Below, piece after piece: positions 1 through 6,879 of a DNA stretch of 14,906 bases; positions within the stretch are counted from its first letter, which is position 1; every line of letters starts with the position of its first letter. The stretch covers positions 1-14,906 of the forward strand of contig JAKITE010000064.1 in the NCBI GenBank assembly GCA_021648225.1. Direction: 5' to 3'. The notes below the pieces were generated by a model. That model made no database searches and had not been told where the DNA came from. It saw only the letters and a list, made by a program, of their open reading frames with translations. This DNA comes from Paracoccaceae bacterium (GTDB taxonomy: Bacteria; Pseudomonadota; Alphaproteobacteria; Rhodobacterales; Rhodobacteraceae). The position numbers and the translations under genes are program-made.

Positions 1-1
1 C

Positions 2-91
2 CCGATGTTTCTGGGGTTGTTTATCACCTTGCCGTTGATTGGCCATGCCACATGGCATTTGTATCGAAAACTGCTAAAACATCCCGCATAA
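2..91 (+). CDS. C-terminal fragment of a DUF2189-type integral membrane protein (5' end outside window)
   Basis: The window opens inside a reading frame that ends at a TAA at 89-91. The 29 visible residues include a hydrophobic stretch followed by PLIGHATWHLYRKLLK, which resembles the end of DUF2189 family membrane proteins: last membrane helix, a conserved G-H-A-T-W-H-x-Y segment, then a short basic tail. The function of this family is not known. The stop codon lies against the A-tract of the terminator at 89-113 that serves the opposing bactofilin gene, so the two transcription units converge here. The family call rests on a short stretch only; the reading frame itself is clear. Confidence 0.6.
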   Translation, partial: PMFLGLFITLPLIGHATWHLYRKLLKHPA

Positions 92-113
92 AAAAGGGCG
101 CCAAAAGCGCCCC
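89..113 (-). terminator. Intrinsic terminator of the M23-bactofilin operon
   Basis: Read on the minus strand this is GGGCGC, a 5-nt loop (TTTTG), GCGCCC, then six T. It starts 22 nt past the bactofilin stop codon at 135, the expected place for a rho-independent terminator. In the plus direction the stem is not followed by a T-run, so it acts mainly on minus-strand transcripts. Confidence 0.75.
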
Positions 114-134
114 TGATTAAATATCAAGCAACCG

Positions 135-587
135 TCAGGGTTTCTTACCACCCGAAAGCGGGTCGTCTTCGCGTTTTACCGAACCCTCGAAATGGGCGCC
201 GCTTTCAATGGCGATGGTTTTGTGGATGATGTCACCCTCGACCCGCGCCGATGCGGTCAGGCGCACCTTGAGGCCGCGAACACAACCGACAACGCGGCCA
301 TTAACCACCACATCATCAGCAATACATTCGCCTTTAACCGTGGCAGTTTCGCCAACCGTAAGCAGATGGGCGCGGATATCGCCCTCGACCGTGCCTTCAA
401 TCTGGATATCACCGGTGGTGGTCAGATTGCCGGTAATGGTCAGATCTGATGACAGGATAGAAGGTGATGGTTTTGGCTTTGCAGCCGCCGGAGCAGCCGC
501 AGAAGCGCTGGCCGGCTTTGCCGGAGCAGCCGGAGTTGGGGATGATTTGCTTGCCGGGGTTTCCGGAGTTTTGCCTTTAGTAAACAT
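135..587 (-). CDS. bacA: Bactofilin (polymer-forming cytoskeletal protein, BacA/DUF583 family)
   Basis: 150 residues. Bactofilins self-assemble without nucleotide into filaments at the inner face of the membrane and recruit cell-wall enzymes that shape stalks, buds or curvature. The sequence shows the family layout: a disordered Ala/Pro/Lys-rich N-terminal tail (about residues 1-42), then a core of short repeating beta-helix turns (about 43-140) with evenly spaced Gly and hydrophobic residues (ITGNLTTTGDIQIEGTVEGD and following), and a short charged C-terminus. The start ATG at 585-587 has an AGGCAGG Shine-Dalgarno just upstream and overlaps the end of the M23 peptidase gene by 11 nt, so translation is probably coupled. 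Pairing with an M23 peptidase matches the known functional partnership of bactofilins with LytM-type endopeptidases in alphaproteobacteria. The symbol bacA is a family label. Confidence 0.9.
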   Translation of the reverse strand: MFTKGKTPETPASKSSPTPAAPAKPASASAAAPAAAKPKPSPSILSSDLTITGNLTTTGDIQIEGTVEGDIRAHLLTVGETATVKGECIADDVVVNGRVVGCVRGLKVRLTASARVEGDIIHKTIAIESGAHFEGSVKREDDPLSGGKKP

Positions 588-1896
588 TTCGACCTGCCTT
601 TATAAAAGTCATGGGATTGATAGATACGCCATCCGTTCGGATTTCATAATGAAGATGCACACCGGATGATCGACCCGAGTTCCCCATATCGCCTATTCTG
701 TCGCCGCGCGCAACCACCGTTCCAACAGAAACGCGGGTCCGGGCCATATGGGCATAATAGGTTTGATAGCCGTTTTCGTGGTTGATAATCACCAGATTGC
801 CAAATCCGCTTTGCACACCTGAAAAGCTGACCACCCCGTCACCGGTTGCCAAAATAGGGGAATCGCGCGCACCCGCCATATCTATGCCTTTGTGAATGCG
901 CCCGCCGCGCGGCCCAAAACCGCTGGTATAACGAAACGAAGTGCGCAGCGGCATGGCCAGCGGCAGTTTGCTTGCCGCCATGTTCAAACTGGCGACCTGA
1001 TCCAGCCCTTGCAGCAACTGGTTGATGCGAACATCTGTCGGGTCAATTTCGCCGGTGACTTCTTCGTCACTTATGCCACCGGTTCCCGAATAGTTTTGCC
1101 GCACATTGGCCAGAATACCGTCCACATCCATACCCACCGCATCAAACAGGGTTGAAAGCGGCACCAAGGATACCTCGATCGCGTCTTCCAGTTGGGTTAA
1201 CATCCGGTCCTGGCGCTGGTTGGTCAGCTCCCGTTGCAATTCCATCGCGTCGATCTGCTCGTTCAACGCAAAGATATCGGCCTGAACCATATCACGGGTT
1301 TCTACCGCACCCGCCAAGGCGCCTGTCAGGGCTTCGATGGTGGTCAAAACATCCGACTGCCCGCCCAGACGGCTGGTCATCAATTCGCGCAAGGACGCCA
1401 GTTCAACGCCCAGATTGGTGCTGGCCTCAACCGCAATATCGCGGTCTGACAGCATTTTGCCCAGCTGGTCCCTGAGATTGGCAATATTGGCATCCAGATT
1501 TTGCTGTTCGGACCCCAGTTGCAAAATGTTTTGCTGTTGGTTCATTAGCTGGCTTTGTGCGGTTAACATACGCGCCGATACATTTGCCAACTGCCCCGAC
1601 AGGCTGTCGCGTTCGGCTTGCAGGTCGTTGAGGCGGGTTTCATACGCAAGGGTCAAAACCGCCGAGCGCTGGCGCATTTTGTCTTCGCCAATGCTATAGA
1701 TCAGCAAGGTAACCGTTGCCAGCACCGCCCAGATTATCAAAGCAAAAACAGCCGAGCCAAACACCAGCCGTTTGACCGGCGACAGGGTAAAGCTGCGAAT
1801 GCCGTGGCTGTCGGTCATGGTGATGGTTTGGTTGGGTAGAAAATGTGCCAGCCCGCGCCCGGGCGGAGTTATCTGCATTTTGCCTTTTTCAACCAT
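577..1896 (-). CDS. Membrane-anchored coiled-coil LytM/M23 peptidoglycan endopeptidase
   Basis: 439 residues. It has a cytoplasmic N-terminus of about 45 residues, one transmembrane helix (about 46-68), a long periplasmic coiled coil rich in Gln, Leu, Asn and Asp (about 72-245), a linker, and a C-terminal M23 domain (about 318-435). Zinc and catalytic residues are all present: H335 and D339 in HKGID, H383 in YAHM, and H414/H416 in HLHYE. It should therefore be an active endopeptidase cutting peptide crosslinks rather than a degenerate LytM regulator such as EnvC. The first ATG is preferred because GAGG lies about 9 nt upstream; Met7 is a possible alternative. The gene is first in a two-gene operon with bactofilin. 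By family knowledge the cytoplasmic tail is a plausible contact site for bactofilin, similar to LmdC-type proteins of budding alphaproteobacteria; that specific role is inference. Confidence 0.9.
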   Translation of the reverse strand: MVEKGKMQITPPGRGLAHFLPNQTITMTDSHGIRSFTLSPVKRLVFGSAVFALIIWAVLATVTLLIYSIGEDKMRQRSAVLTLAYETRLNDLQAERDSLSGQLANVSARMLTAQSQLMNQQQNILQLGSEQQNLDANIANLRDQLGKMLSDRDIAVEASTNLGVELASLRELMTSRLGGQSDVLTTIEALTGALAGAVETRDMVQADIFALNEQIDAMELQRELTNQRQDRMLTQLEDAIEVSLVPLSTLFDAVGMDVDGILANVRQNYSGTGGISDEEVTGEIDPTDVRINQLLQGLDQVASLNMAASKLPLAMPLRTSFRYTSGFGPRGGRIHKGIDMAGARDSPILATGDGVVSFSGVQSGFGNLVIINHENGYQTYYAHMARTRVSVGTVVARGDRIGDMGNSGRSSGVHLHYEIRTDGVSINPMTFIKAGRNVY

Positions 1897-1925
1897 TATC
1901 TATTGCCTCGTTACCGCCAAAGTAG

Positions 1926-1939
1926 CTTATTGGAATAAG
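1926..1939. repeat. 14-bp inverted repeat in the M23-bactofilin leader
   Basis: CTTATT-GG-AATAAG is a perfect 6-bp inverted repeat with a 2-nt centre, 30-43 nt upstream of the M23 peptidase start. It could be an operator half-site pair or a small hairpin; no regulator is recognisable from it. Confidence 0.3.
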
Positions 1940-1942
1940 GCC

Positions 1943-1964
1943 AAAAACCCCTTGCTTCAAGGGG
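1943..1964 (-). terminator. Terminator-shaped hairpin inside the divergent region, pointing toward the M23-bactofilin operon
   Basis: On the minus strand: CCCCTTG, loop AAG, CAAGGGG, followed at once by TTTTT (plus-strand A-run 1943-1947; stem arms 1948-1954 and 1958-1964). The 7-bp GC-rich stem plus T-run has the form of an intrinsic terminator. It sits about 50 nt ahead of the M23 start and reads in the same direction, with no gene on that strand before it. It could stop antisense transcripts from the queA side, or act as a leader terminator if the operon promoter lies upstream of it. Confidence 0.5.
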
Positions 1965-2114
1965 GCTGTTAAGAATTCGTTCATTTCCGGCGTTGCGTGG
2001 GCCAATTTCCGCTAAAGCAGGTTTTTCTTTGTATTGGTCTGTTTGTCTGAACTAAAGGCTTTCCATGGGAGGGCGGCACCGCTAAAGCAGCCTAAACCTG
2101 TTGAAAGAACCGAT

Positions 2115-3182
2115 ATGCTTACCCTGTCCGATTTTGACTTTGAATTACCCGAATCCCTGATTGCCCTGCGCCCGGCAAAACCGCGCCCTGCATCAAAGAT
2201 GCTGGTGTTGCAAAACGGTAAAATTGCCGATTCCACGGTTTCGGATTTGCCCCGGTGGTTGAAAAAGGGCGATCTGCTGGTTTTCAACAATACCAAAGTC
2301 ATCGCCGCGCGCATTTCCGGCCTGCGAAAACGCGAAACCATTCATGGCTCGGGCGAATCCAAAATCGACGCCACCTTGATAGAGCGACTGGATGACAAAA
2401 CATGGAAAGCACTGGCGCGACCCCTGAAACGCTTGCAAAAAGGCGATATTATCTGGTTTGACGGATTTTCAGCCGAGGTGCTGGGCAAAGAAGACGGTAT
2501 CGTCACCCTTGAGTTTGATAAATCAGGTGCGGCATTGGACAAAGTCATTGCCAATTCGGGCCAGATGCCATTGCCACCATACATAGCCTCGAAACGGCCC
2601 GCTGATGCGCGGGACCATGAAGATTACCAGACCATGTTTGCCAAAAACATCGGCGCGGTTGCCGCGCCGACCGCATCACTGCATTTTGATCAGGCTTTGT
2701 TTGATACACTGGCGGAAATGGGTGTGAACAGCACCGAGGTAACCCTGCATGTCGGTGCAGGCACGTTTTTGCCGGTAAAGGTAGACAATATTGCGGATCA
2801 TAAAATGCACTCCGAATGGGGTGAAGTTTCCGAGGCGGCAGCAAAAGCCATCAATGAAACGCTGAAAGCTGGCGGACGGGTTATTCCGGTTGGCACCACC
2901 AGCTTGCGGCTGATCGAAACCGCCGCCACCGGCAAAAACCAGATTGCCGCATGGGTGGGGGACACGGATATTTTCATTACACCGGGGTTTGAATTTCAGG
3001 TCACCAGCGGTTTGATGACCAATTTTCACCTGCCAAAATCAACCTTGCTGATGCTGGTATCGGCGCTGGTCGGGCTGGAAACATTGCCCGAAATCTACAG
3101 CCATGCCGTTGAAAACAAATACCGTTTCTTTTCTTACGGCGATTCTTCGTTACTGTTTCCTGCCAGCGAAGAAACGACTTAA
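2115..3182 (+). CDS. queA: S-adenosylmethionine:tRNA ribosyltransferase-isomerase
   Basis: 355 residues, the usual length for QueA. The enzyme transfers the ribose part of SAM to preQ1 already placed at the wobble position of GUN-anticodon tRNAs, making epoxyqueuosine, the penultimate step of queuosine synthesis in the cytoplasm. The N-terminal SDFDFELPESLIALRP, the VFNNTKVIAARI segment (residues 56-67), the LHVGAGTFLPV motif (211-221) and the C-terminal FHLPKSTLLML motif are diagnostic. The frame is open from further upstream (an ATG at 2034), but family alignment starts at MLTLSDFDF, so the ATG at 2115 is chosen; its ribosome site (GAAAG) is modest. No other queuosine gene is present nearby. 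The MFS gene follows after 65 bp and may be cotranscribed. Confidence 0.95.
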   Translation: MLTLSDFDFELPESLIALRPAKPRPASKMLVLQNGKIADSTVSDLPRWLKKGDLLVFNNTKVIAARISGLRKRETIHGSGESKIDATLIERLDDKTWKALARPLKRLQKGDIIWFDGFSAEVLGKEDGIVTLEFDKSGAALDKVIANSGQMPLPPYIASKRPADARDHEDYQTMFAKNIGAVAAPTASLHFDQALFDTLAEMGVNSTEVTLHVGAGTFLPVKVDNIADHKMHSEWGEVSEAAAKAINETLKAGGRVIPVGTTSLRLIETAATGKNQIAAWVGDTDIFITPGFEFQVTSGLMTNFHLPKSTLLMLVSALVGLETLPEIYSHAVENKYRFFSYGDSSLLFPASEETT

Positions 3183-3247
3183 CCCTGTCGGTTTCAGCCT
3201 AGACCGGCATTGATTTTTTAGGCTAACTCCGGCCAAAAGGAGGCATA

Positions 3248-4504
3248 ATGGGCTATATTCTCAAAAATTCATGGGCGTTGTTTCTGGGCATGTTCCTGTT
3301 GATGCTTGGCAACGGCATGCAGGGCACTTTGCTGGGCGTTCGCGGCGCGATTGAGGGGTTTTCGCCCACCACCATGTCCTGGATCATGTCAGCCTATTTT
3401 CTGGGCTTTCTTGGCGGTTCCAAAATGGCACCGATTATGATTGCGCGGGTTGGGCATGTGCGGGTTTTTGCAGCATTGGCCTCGGCTATTTCAGCGGCGT
3501 TTATTATCTATGCGCTGGCACCTGACCCGTTTATCTGGTCGTTTATGCGCTTTATTGTCGGGTTCAGTTTTGCCGGAGTTTATGTGGTTGCCGAAAGCTG
3601 GCTGAATGACAGCGCCACCAACGAAACCCGGGGGCAGGCGCTGTCGGTCTATATGATTGTGCAAATGGCGGGCATTGTTGCGGCGCAAGTCATCGTGAAT
3701 TTTGCAGACCCGTCGGGTTTTGTGCTGTTTGCGGTGATCTCGGTTGTGGTGTCGATTTCCTTTGCGCCAATTCTATTGTCAGTCAGCCCCGCGCCGGTGT
3801 TTCGCACATCACCCCCGATGACCTTGAAACGCCTGTTCAAAACCTCGCCACTGGGCGTGGTTGGGTCCTTGCTTTTGGGCGGTGTGTTTTCAATTATGTT
3901 TGGCATGTCGGCTGTATACGGCACTACTTTGGGGCTAAGTGTGGCGGAAATATCCTTGTTTATCGGCACGATTTATACCGGCAGTGTGCTGTTGCAATAT
4001 CCGATCGGCTGGCTGTCTGACCGCATGGACCGGCGTTTGCTGATTGTTTTCATTACCGCGCTGTGTTCGGCGATCTTGCTGGTCGGGCTGTTTCTGCCCA
4101 ATTCCTTTGCTGTTGTTCTTGTAATGGGCTTTACCATCGGTGCCAGCACCGGCCCGTTATATTCATTGCTGATCGCCCATACCAATGATTACCTTGAACA
4201 CGAAGACATGGCCAACGCCTCGGGTGCTTTGGTTTTTGTGGGTGGCGTGGGCGCGATTGGCACGCCGGTGGTGGTTGGTTATTCCATGTCGATGTTTGGC
4301 GCTAACAGCTTTTTTGTGGCGATGATTGTGCTGATGCTGCTGATTGCGGCCTATGGCAGCTATCGCATGACGCGGCGCGAAGGGCTAAGCGTTGAAGATA
4401 CCATGTCTTATACCCCGGTTTTGCCGCAAACCACGCCGATTGTTGCCGAAGTTGCCCAGGAAATCGCTATTGAGCAAGAAATAGAGGAAGAAAGCAGGTT
4501 TTAG
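3248..4504 (+). CDS. Major facilitator superfamily transporter, YcaD-like
   Basis: 418 residues with about twelve hydrophobic helices filling positions 5-375, so an inner-membrane secondary transporter. The N-half opens with WALFLGMFLLMLGNGMQGTL, followed by a Y-F-L-G-F-L-G-G-S segment. The second half has the MFS A-like loop G-W-L-S-D-R-M-D-R-R (near residue 255). The pattern is closest to the YcaD-type subgroup, whose substrate is unknown. An acidic C-terminal tail (about the last 30 residues, ending EQEIEEESRF) is probably cytoplasmic and disordered. A near-perfect AAGGAGG lies 5 nt before the ATG, the strongest ribosome site in the window. It is followed 52 bp later by the DUF924 gene with no terminator between. 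Confidence 0.88.
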   Translation: MGYILKNSWALFLGMFLLMLGNGMQGTLLGVRGAIEGFSPTTMSWIMSAYFLGFLGGSKMAPIMIARVGHVRVFAALASAISAAFIIYALAPDPFIWSFMRFIVGFSFAGVYVVAESWLNDSATNETRGQALSVYMIVQMAGIVAAQVIVNFADPSGFVLFAVISVVVSISFAPILLSVSPAPVFRTSPPMTLKRLFKTSPLGVVGSLLLGGVFSIMFGMSAVYGTTLGLSVAEISLFIGTIYTGSVLLQYPIGWLSDRMDRRLLIVFITALCSAILLVGLFLPNSFAVVLVMGFTIGASTGPLYSLLIAHTNDYLEHEDMANASGALVFVGGVGAIGTPVVVGYSMSMFGANSFFVAMIVLMLLIAAYGSYRMTRREGLSVEDTMSYTPVLPQTTPIVAEVAQEIAIEQEIEEESRF

Positions 4505-4556
4505 TAGCGAATCATTTTGCAACATGCCTAACTGAAAAAAACGGCGGAGCAGGCAA

Positions 4557-5138
4557 ATGGGTATTTCACACAAAGAGGTTCTGGATTTCTGGCAAAATGA
4601 AGTCACCGAATCCGGTTGGTATGTTGCCGACGATGCGGTCGATACCAAAATCCGTGATCGTTATCTGGAAATGTGGCAAAGCGCACGCGATGGCGGCTAT
4701 GACCATTGGGGATGTCGCCCCGAACATTCCCTTGCGCTGCTAATTGTGCTGGACCAGTTTCCGCGCAACATGTTTCGCGGGTCAAGCGATTCATTTGCCA
4801 CCGATGCCAAGGCCCGTAAAATCGCCAAACGGGCGATTTATATGCGCAATGACTTGAAAATCAACAAACCGATGCGGCAATTCTTTTACCTGCCCCTGAT
4901 GCATTCCGAAGTATTGGCAGATCAGGACACCGGCGTACGGATGTATAAATTGCGGATGGATGGGGGGGATACATTGCTGCATCCGCGCGCCCATCGTCAG
5001 GTCATTCGCCAATTTGGCCGTTTTCCGTATCGAAACGATGCGCTTGGCCGCAAAACCACCCCTGCGGAGCAGGAATACCTTGAGGCTGGTGCTTATATGC
5101 ACACGCTTCAAACCCTTGAGGCCCAAGACAAGCGCTAA
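4557..5138 (+). CDS. DUF924 family protein
   Basis: 193 residues, typical of this family of small soluble alpha-helical (TPR-like fold) proteins of unknown function found widely in proteobacteria. Diagnostic segments are the FW motif near the N-terminus (EVLDFWQNE), LDQFPRNMFRG (residues 65-75) with ATDAKA after it, FFYLPLMHSE (109-118), and an FGRFPYRND segment near the C-terminus. A GGAG Shine-Dalgarno precedes the ATG. No transmembrane segment or signal peptide is visible. A run of seven G (4962-4968) lies within the gene and keeps frame. It sits between the MFS gene and lpdA; no functional link to either can be read from the sequence. Confidence 0.9.
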   Translation: MGISHKEVLDFWQNEVTESGWYVADDAVDTKIRDRYLEMWQSARDGGYDHWGCRPEHSLALLIVLDQFPRNMFRGSSDSFATDAKARKIAKRAIYMRNDLKINKPMRQFFYLPLMHSEVLADQDTGVRMYKLRMDGGDTLLHPRAHRQVIRQFGRFPYRNDALGRKTTPAEQEYLEAGAYMHTLQTLEAQDKR

Positions 5139-5145
5139 GCCAAAG

Positions 5146-5235
5146 CCGAGCGAAGCGAGGCCACCGCCAACGGCAGTTTTTTATCGCTAAGATGCTCTCC
5201 CGCGCTTCGCTTGGGCATGGCCTCGCTGCGCTCGG
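5146..5235. repeat. Large imperfect inverted repeat between the DUF924 gene and lpdA
   Basis: CCGAGCGAAGCGAGGCCA (5146-5163) pairs with TGGCCTCGCTGCGCTCGG (5218-5235), 17 of 18 matches, around a 54-nt centre. The left arm begins 8 nt after the DUF924 stop. The centre holds a short CCG-ccaa-CGG stem followed two bases later by TTTTTT (5177-5182) that could work as a weak intrinsic terminator for the MFS-DUF924 unit. The right half contains a 16-mer (5209-5224) that recurs inverted after lipA at 10172-10187, suggesting a dispersed palindromic repeat family rather than a one-off terminator. Confidence 0.65.
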
Positions 5236-5330
5236 AGACCAGCTGCGCATAGCTGGGTTGCAGTATCAACAACTTGCATCACCTTGGCTTTGCTTTATGG
5301 TTCCGAAAAACCCAGATAAAGGATACCCCC

Positions 5331-6713
5331 ATGGCCGAAAAATCATTTGACCTTATTGTTATTGGCGCTGGCCCCGGGGGCTATGTGGCCGCCATACGGG
5401 CGGCGCAGCTAGGGTTGAATGTGGCTGTGGTAGAACGTGAACATCTGGGCGGTATTTGCCTCAATTGGGGCTGTATTCCGACCAAAGCCTTGTTGCGATC
5501 CTCCGAGATTTTCCACCTGATGGAGCGGGCAGGGGAGTTTGGCCTGAAGGCTGATGCAATTTCTTATGACATCAAGGCGGTTGTCAAACGGTCTCGCGGC
5601 ATTGCGGCACAATTATCTGCGGGCGTTAAACACCTGCTGAAGAAAAACAAAATCACCGTGATCATGGGTGAGGCCAGCATTCCGGCTGCGGGCAAAGTTG
5701 CGGTGAACGGCGATACGCTGACTGCTAAAAACACCATCATCGCCACCGGCGCGCGGGCCCGCGAATTACCGGGGCTGGAGGCTGACGGCGATTTGGTCTG
5801 GACCTATAAACACGCGCTTGATCCGGTGCGGATGCCGAAAAAGCTGCTGGTGATCGGTTCCGGTGCCATCGGTATTGAATTTGCAAGTTTTTATAATACG
5901 CTTGGCGCGGATACTACGGTGGTGGAGGTCATGGACAGGGTGCTGCCGGTCGAAGACGCTGAGATTTCCAAATTTGCCAAGAAACAGTTTATCAAACAGG
6001 GCATGAAAATCATGGAGAAATCCATGGTTAAAAAACTGGATCGCGGCAAGGGCAAGGTTGTGGCCCATATCGAAACTAATGGCAAAACCATTACCGAAAC
6101 CTTTGATACAGTGATTTCCGCTGTGGGCATTGTTGGCAATGTTGAGGGCCTTGGGCTGGAAGCATTGGGCATTGAGATTGACCGCACCCATATTGTCACG
6201 GATGAATATTGCGCCACCAAAATTCCCGGTATTTATGCGATTGGCGACATTGCCGGCGCGCCTTGGCTGGCCCACAAAGCCTCCCACGAGGGCGTGATGG
6301 TCGCCGAGAAAATCGCTGGCAAAAAGGTGCATGCGGTTAAACCCGAAAGCATCGCCGGTTGCACCTATTGCCACCCGCAGGTGGCCTCCGTTGGCTATAC
6401 CGAGGCCAAGGCCAAGGAGCTGGGCTATGACATCAAAGTCGGGCGTTTTCCGTTTATGGGCAACGGCAAAGCCATCGCTTTGGGCGAGGCCGAGGGCATG
6501 GTCAAAACCATTTTTGACGCCAAAACCGGAGAGCTGCTGGGCGCGCATATGATTGGCGCAGAAGTTACCGAGCTTATTCAGGGTTTTATCGTTGGTCGCC
6601 AGCTGGAAACCACCGAAGAAGACCTGATGCAAACCGTATTCCCGCACCCGACCCTATCCGAGATGATGCATGAAAGTGTGCTGGATGCTTATGGGCGGGT
6701 TATTCATATGTAG
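5331..6713 (+). CDS. lpdA: Dihydrolipoyl dehydrogenase (E3 component of 2-oxoacid dehydrogenase complexes)
   Basis: 460 residues, family length. A cytoplasmic FAD enzyme that reoxidises the dihydrolipoyl groups of pyruvate/2-oxoglutarate dehydrogenase or glycine cleavage complexes, reducing NAD+. Seen in order: FAD-binding GAGPGGYVAA (12-21), redox-active disulfide C43-LNWG-C48 in GGICLNWGCIPTKA, NAD-binding GSGAIGIEFA, a second FAD motif YAIGDIAGAPWLAHKA, and the C-terminal active-site HPTLSE (H439, E444). All catalytic residues are intact. The frame is open from 5274, but MAEKSFDLIVIGAG matches the family start and AAAGGA lies 7 nt before this ATG. No E1 or E2 gene is visible here. lipA, which makes the lipoyl cofactor of the partner E2 proteins, lies 2.5 kb away on the same strand. 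Confidence 0.96.
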   Translation: MAEKSFDLIVIGAGPGGYVAAIRAAQLGLNVAVVEREHLGGICLNWGCIPTKALLRSSEIFHLMERAGEFGLKADAISYDIKAVVKRSRGIAAQLSAGVKHLLKKNKITVIMGEASIPAAGKVAVNGDTLTAKNTIIATGARARELPGLEADGDLVWTYKHALDPVRMPKKLLVIGSGAIGIEFASFYNTLGADTTVVEVMDRVLPVEDAEISKFAKKQFIKQGMKIMEKSMVKKLDRGKGKVVAHIETNGKTITETFDTVISAVGIVGNVEGLGLEALGIEIDRTHIVTDEYCATKIPGIYAIGDIAGAPWLAHKASHEGVMVAEKIAGKKVHAVKPESIAGCTYCHPQVASVGYTEAKAKELGYDIKVGRFPFMGNGKAIALGEAEGMVKTIFDAKTGELLGAHMIGAEVTELIQGFIVGRQLETTEEDLMQTVFPHPTLSEMMHESVLDAYGRVIHM

Positions 6714-6759
6714 GTCCCTGAGGGGTGATGAATCCATATTTTTGGAATAAGATCAAATG

Positions 6760-6823
6760 ACCCTACGGAAAACCTAAACAAAACTACACCACCTAATCGT
6801 AGGGTGCGTGGTTCCCACGCACC
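6760..6823. repeat. REP-like double hairpin upstream of the sulfatase
   Basis: Two overlapping inverted repeats. The first pairs ACCCTACG (6760-6767) with CGTAGGGT (6798-6805), 8 of 8. The second pairs GGTGCGTGG (6803-6811) with CCACGCACC (6815-6823), 9 of 9 around a 3-nt loop. They share 6803-6805, so in RNA both cannot form fully. A GGTGCGTGG/CCACGCACC core of this kind resembles the intergenic palindromes many proteobacteria scatter between genes. It lies in the 166-bp gap between lpdA and the sulfatase, 57 nt before the chosen sulfatase start. It has no T-run in the plus direction, so it is not a canonical terminator. Confidence 0.7.
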
Positions 6824-6879
6824 GTCCCAAAACAATCAAAAAGCTGGACCATCCCCCCAACCTGCGCCATAAATCGCGT

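Larger units (their letters stand above)
1897..2114. other. Divergent intergenic region between the M23-bactofilin operon and queA
   Basis: This 218-bp gap must hold the start signals for both directions. Visible in it are the 14-bp inverted repeat (1926-1939), the minus-strand terminator-like hairpin (1943-1964), and a 12-bp direct repeat CCGCTAAAGCAG at 2009-2020 and 2079-2090. No sigma70 promoter stands out clearly in either direction. A TTGAAG / TATTCC pair with 17-bp spacing on the minus strand overlaps the hairpin and is weak. I see no riboswitch-like fold. Confidence 0.6.

Noticed and set aside
2034..2114. Longer queA reading frame beginning at an ATG at 2034
   Set aside because: The extra 27 residues have no QueA character, and MLTLSDFDFELPE at 2115 matches the family start.
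1990..2114. preQ1-type riboswitch in the queA leader
   Set aside because: No preQ1-I or preQ1-II stem and A-rich tail pattern is visible, and such switches usually control earlier queuosine genes or transporters.
5274..5330. Upstream ATG for lpdA at 5274
   Set aside because: The ATG at 5331 has a good Shine-Dalgarno and gives the exact family N-terminus.
5766..6647. Long open frame (293 codons) on the minus strand opposite lpdA
   Set aside because: The translation is His/Phe/Asn-rich with no domain character and lies wholly antisense to a well-supported gene; it reflects codon bias of lpdA.
6808..6879. GTG start for the sulfatase at 6808
   Set aside because: The GTG lies within the 9-bp palindrome and the added residues are low-complexity and basic; the domain begins a few residues after the ATG at 6880.
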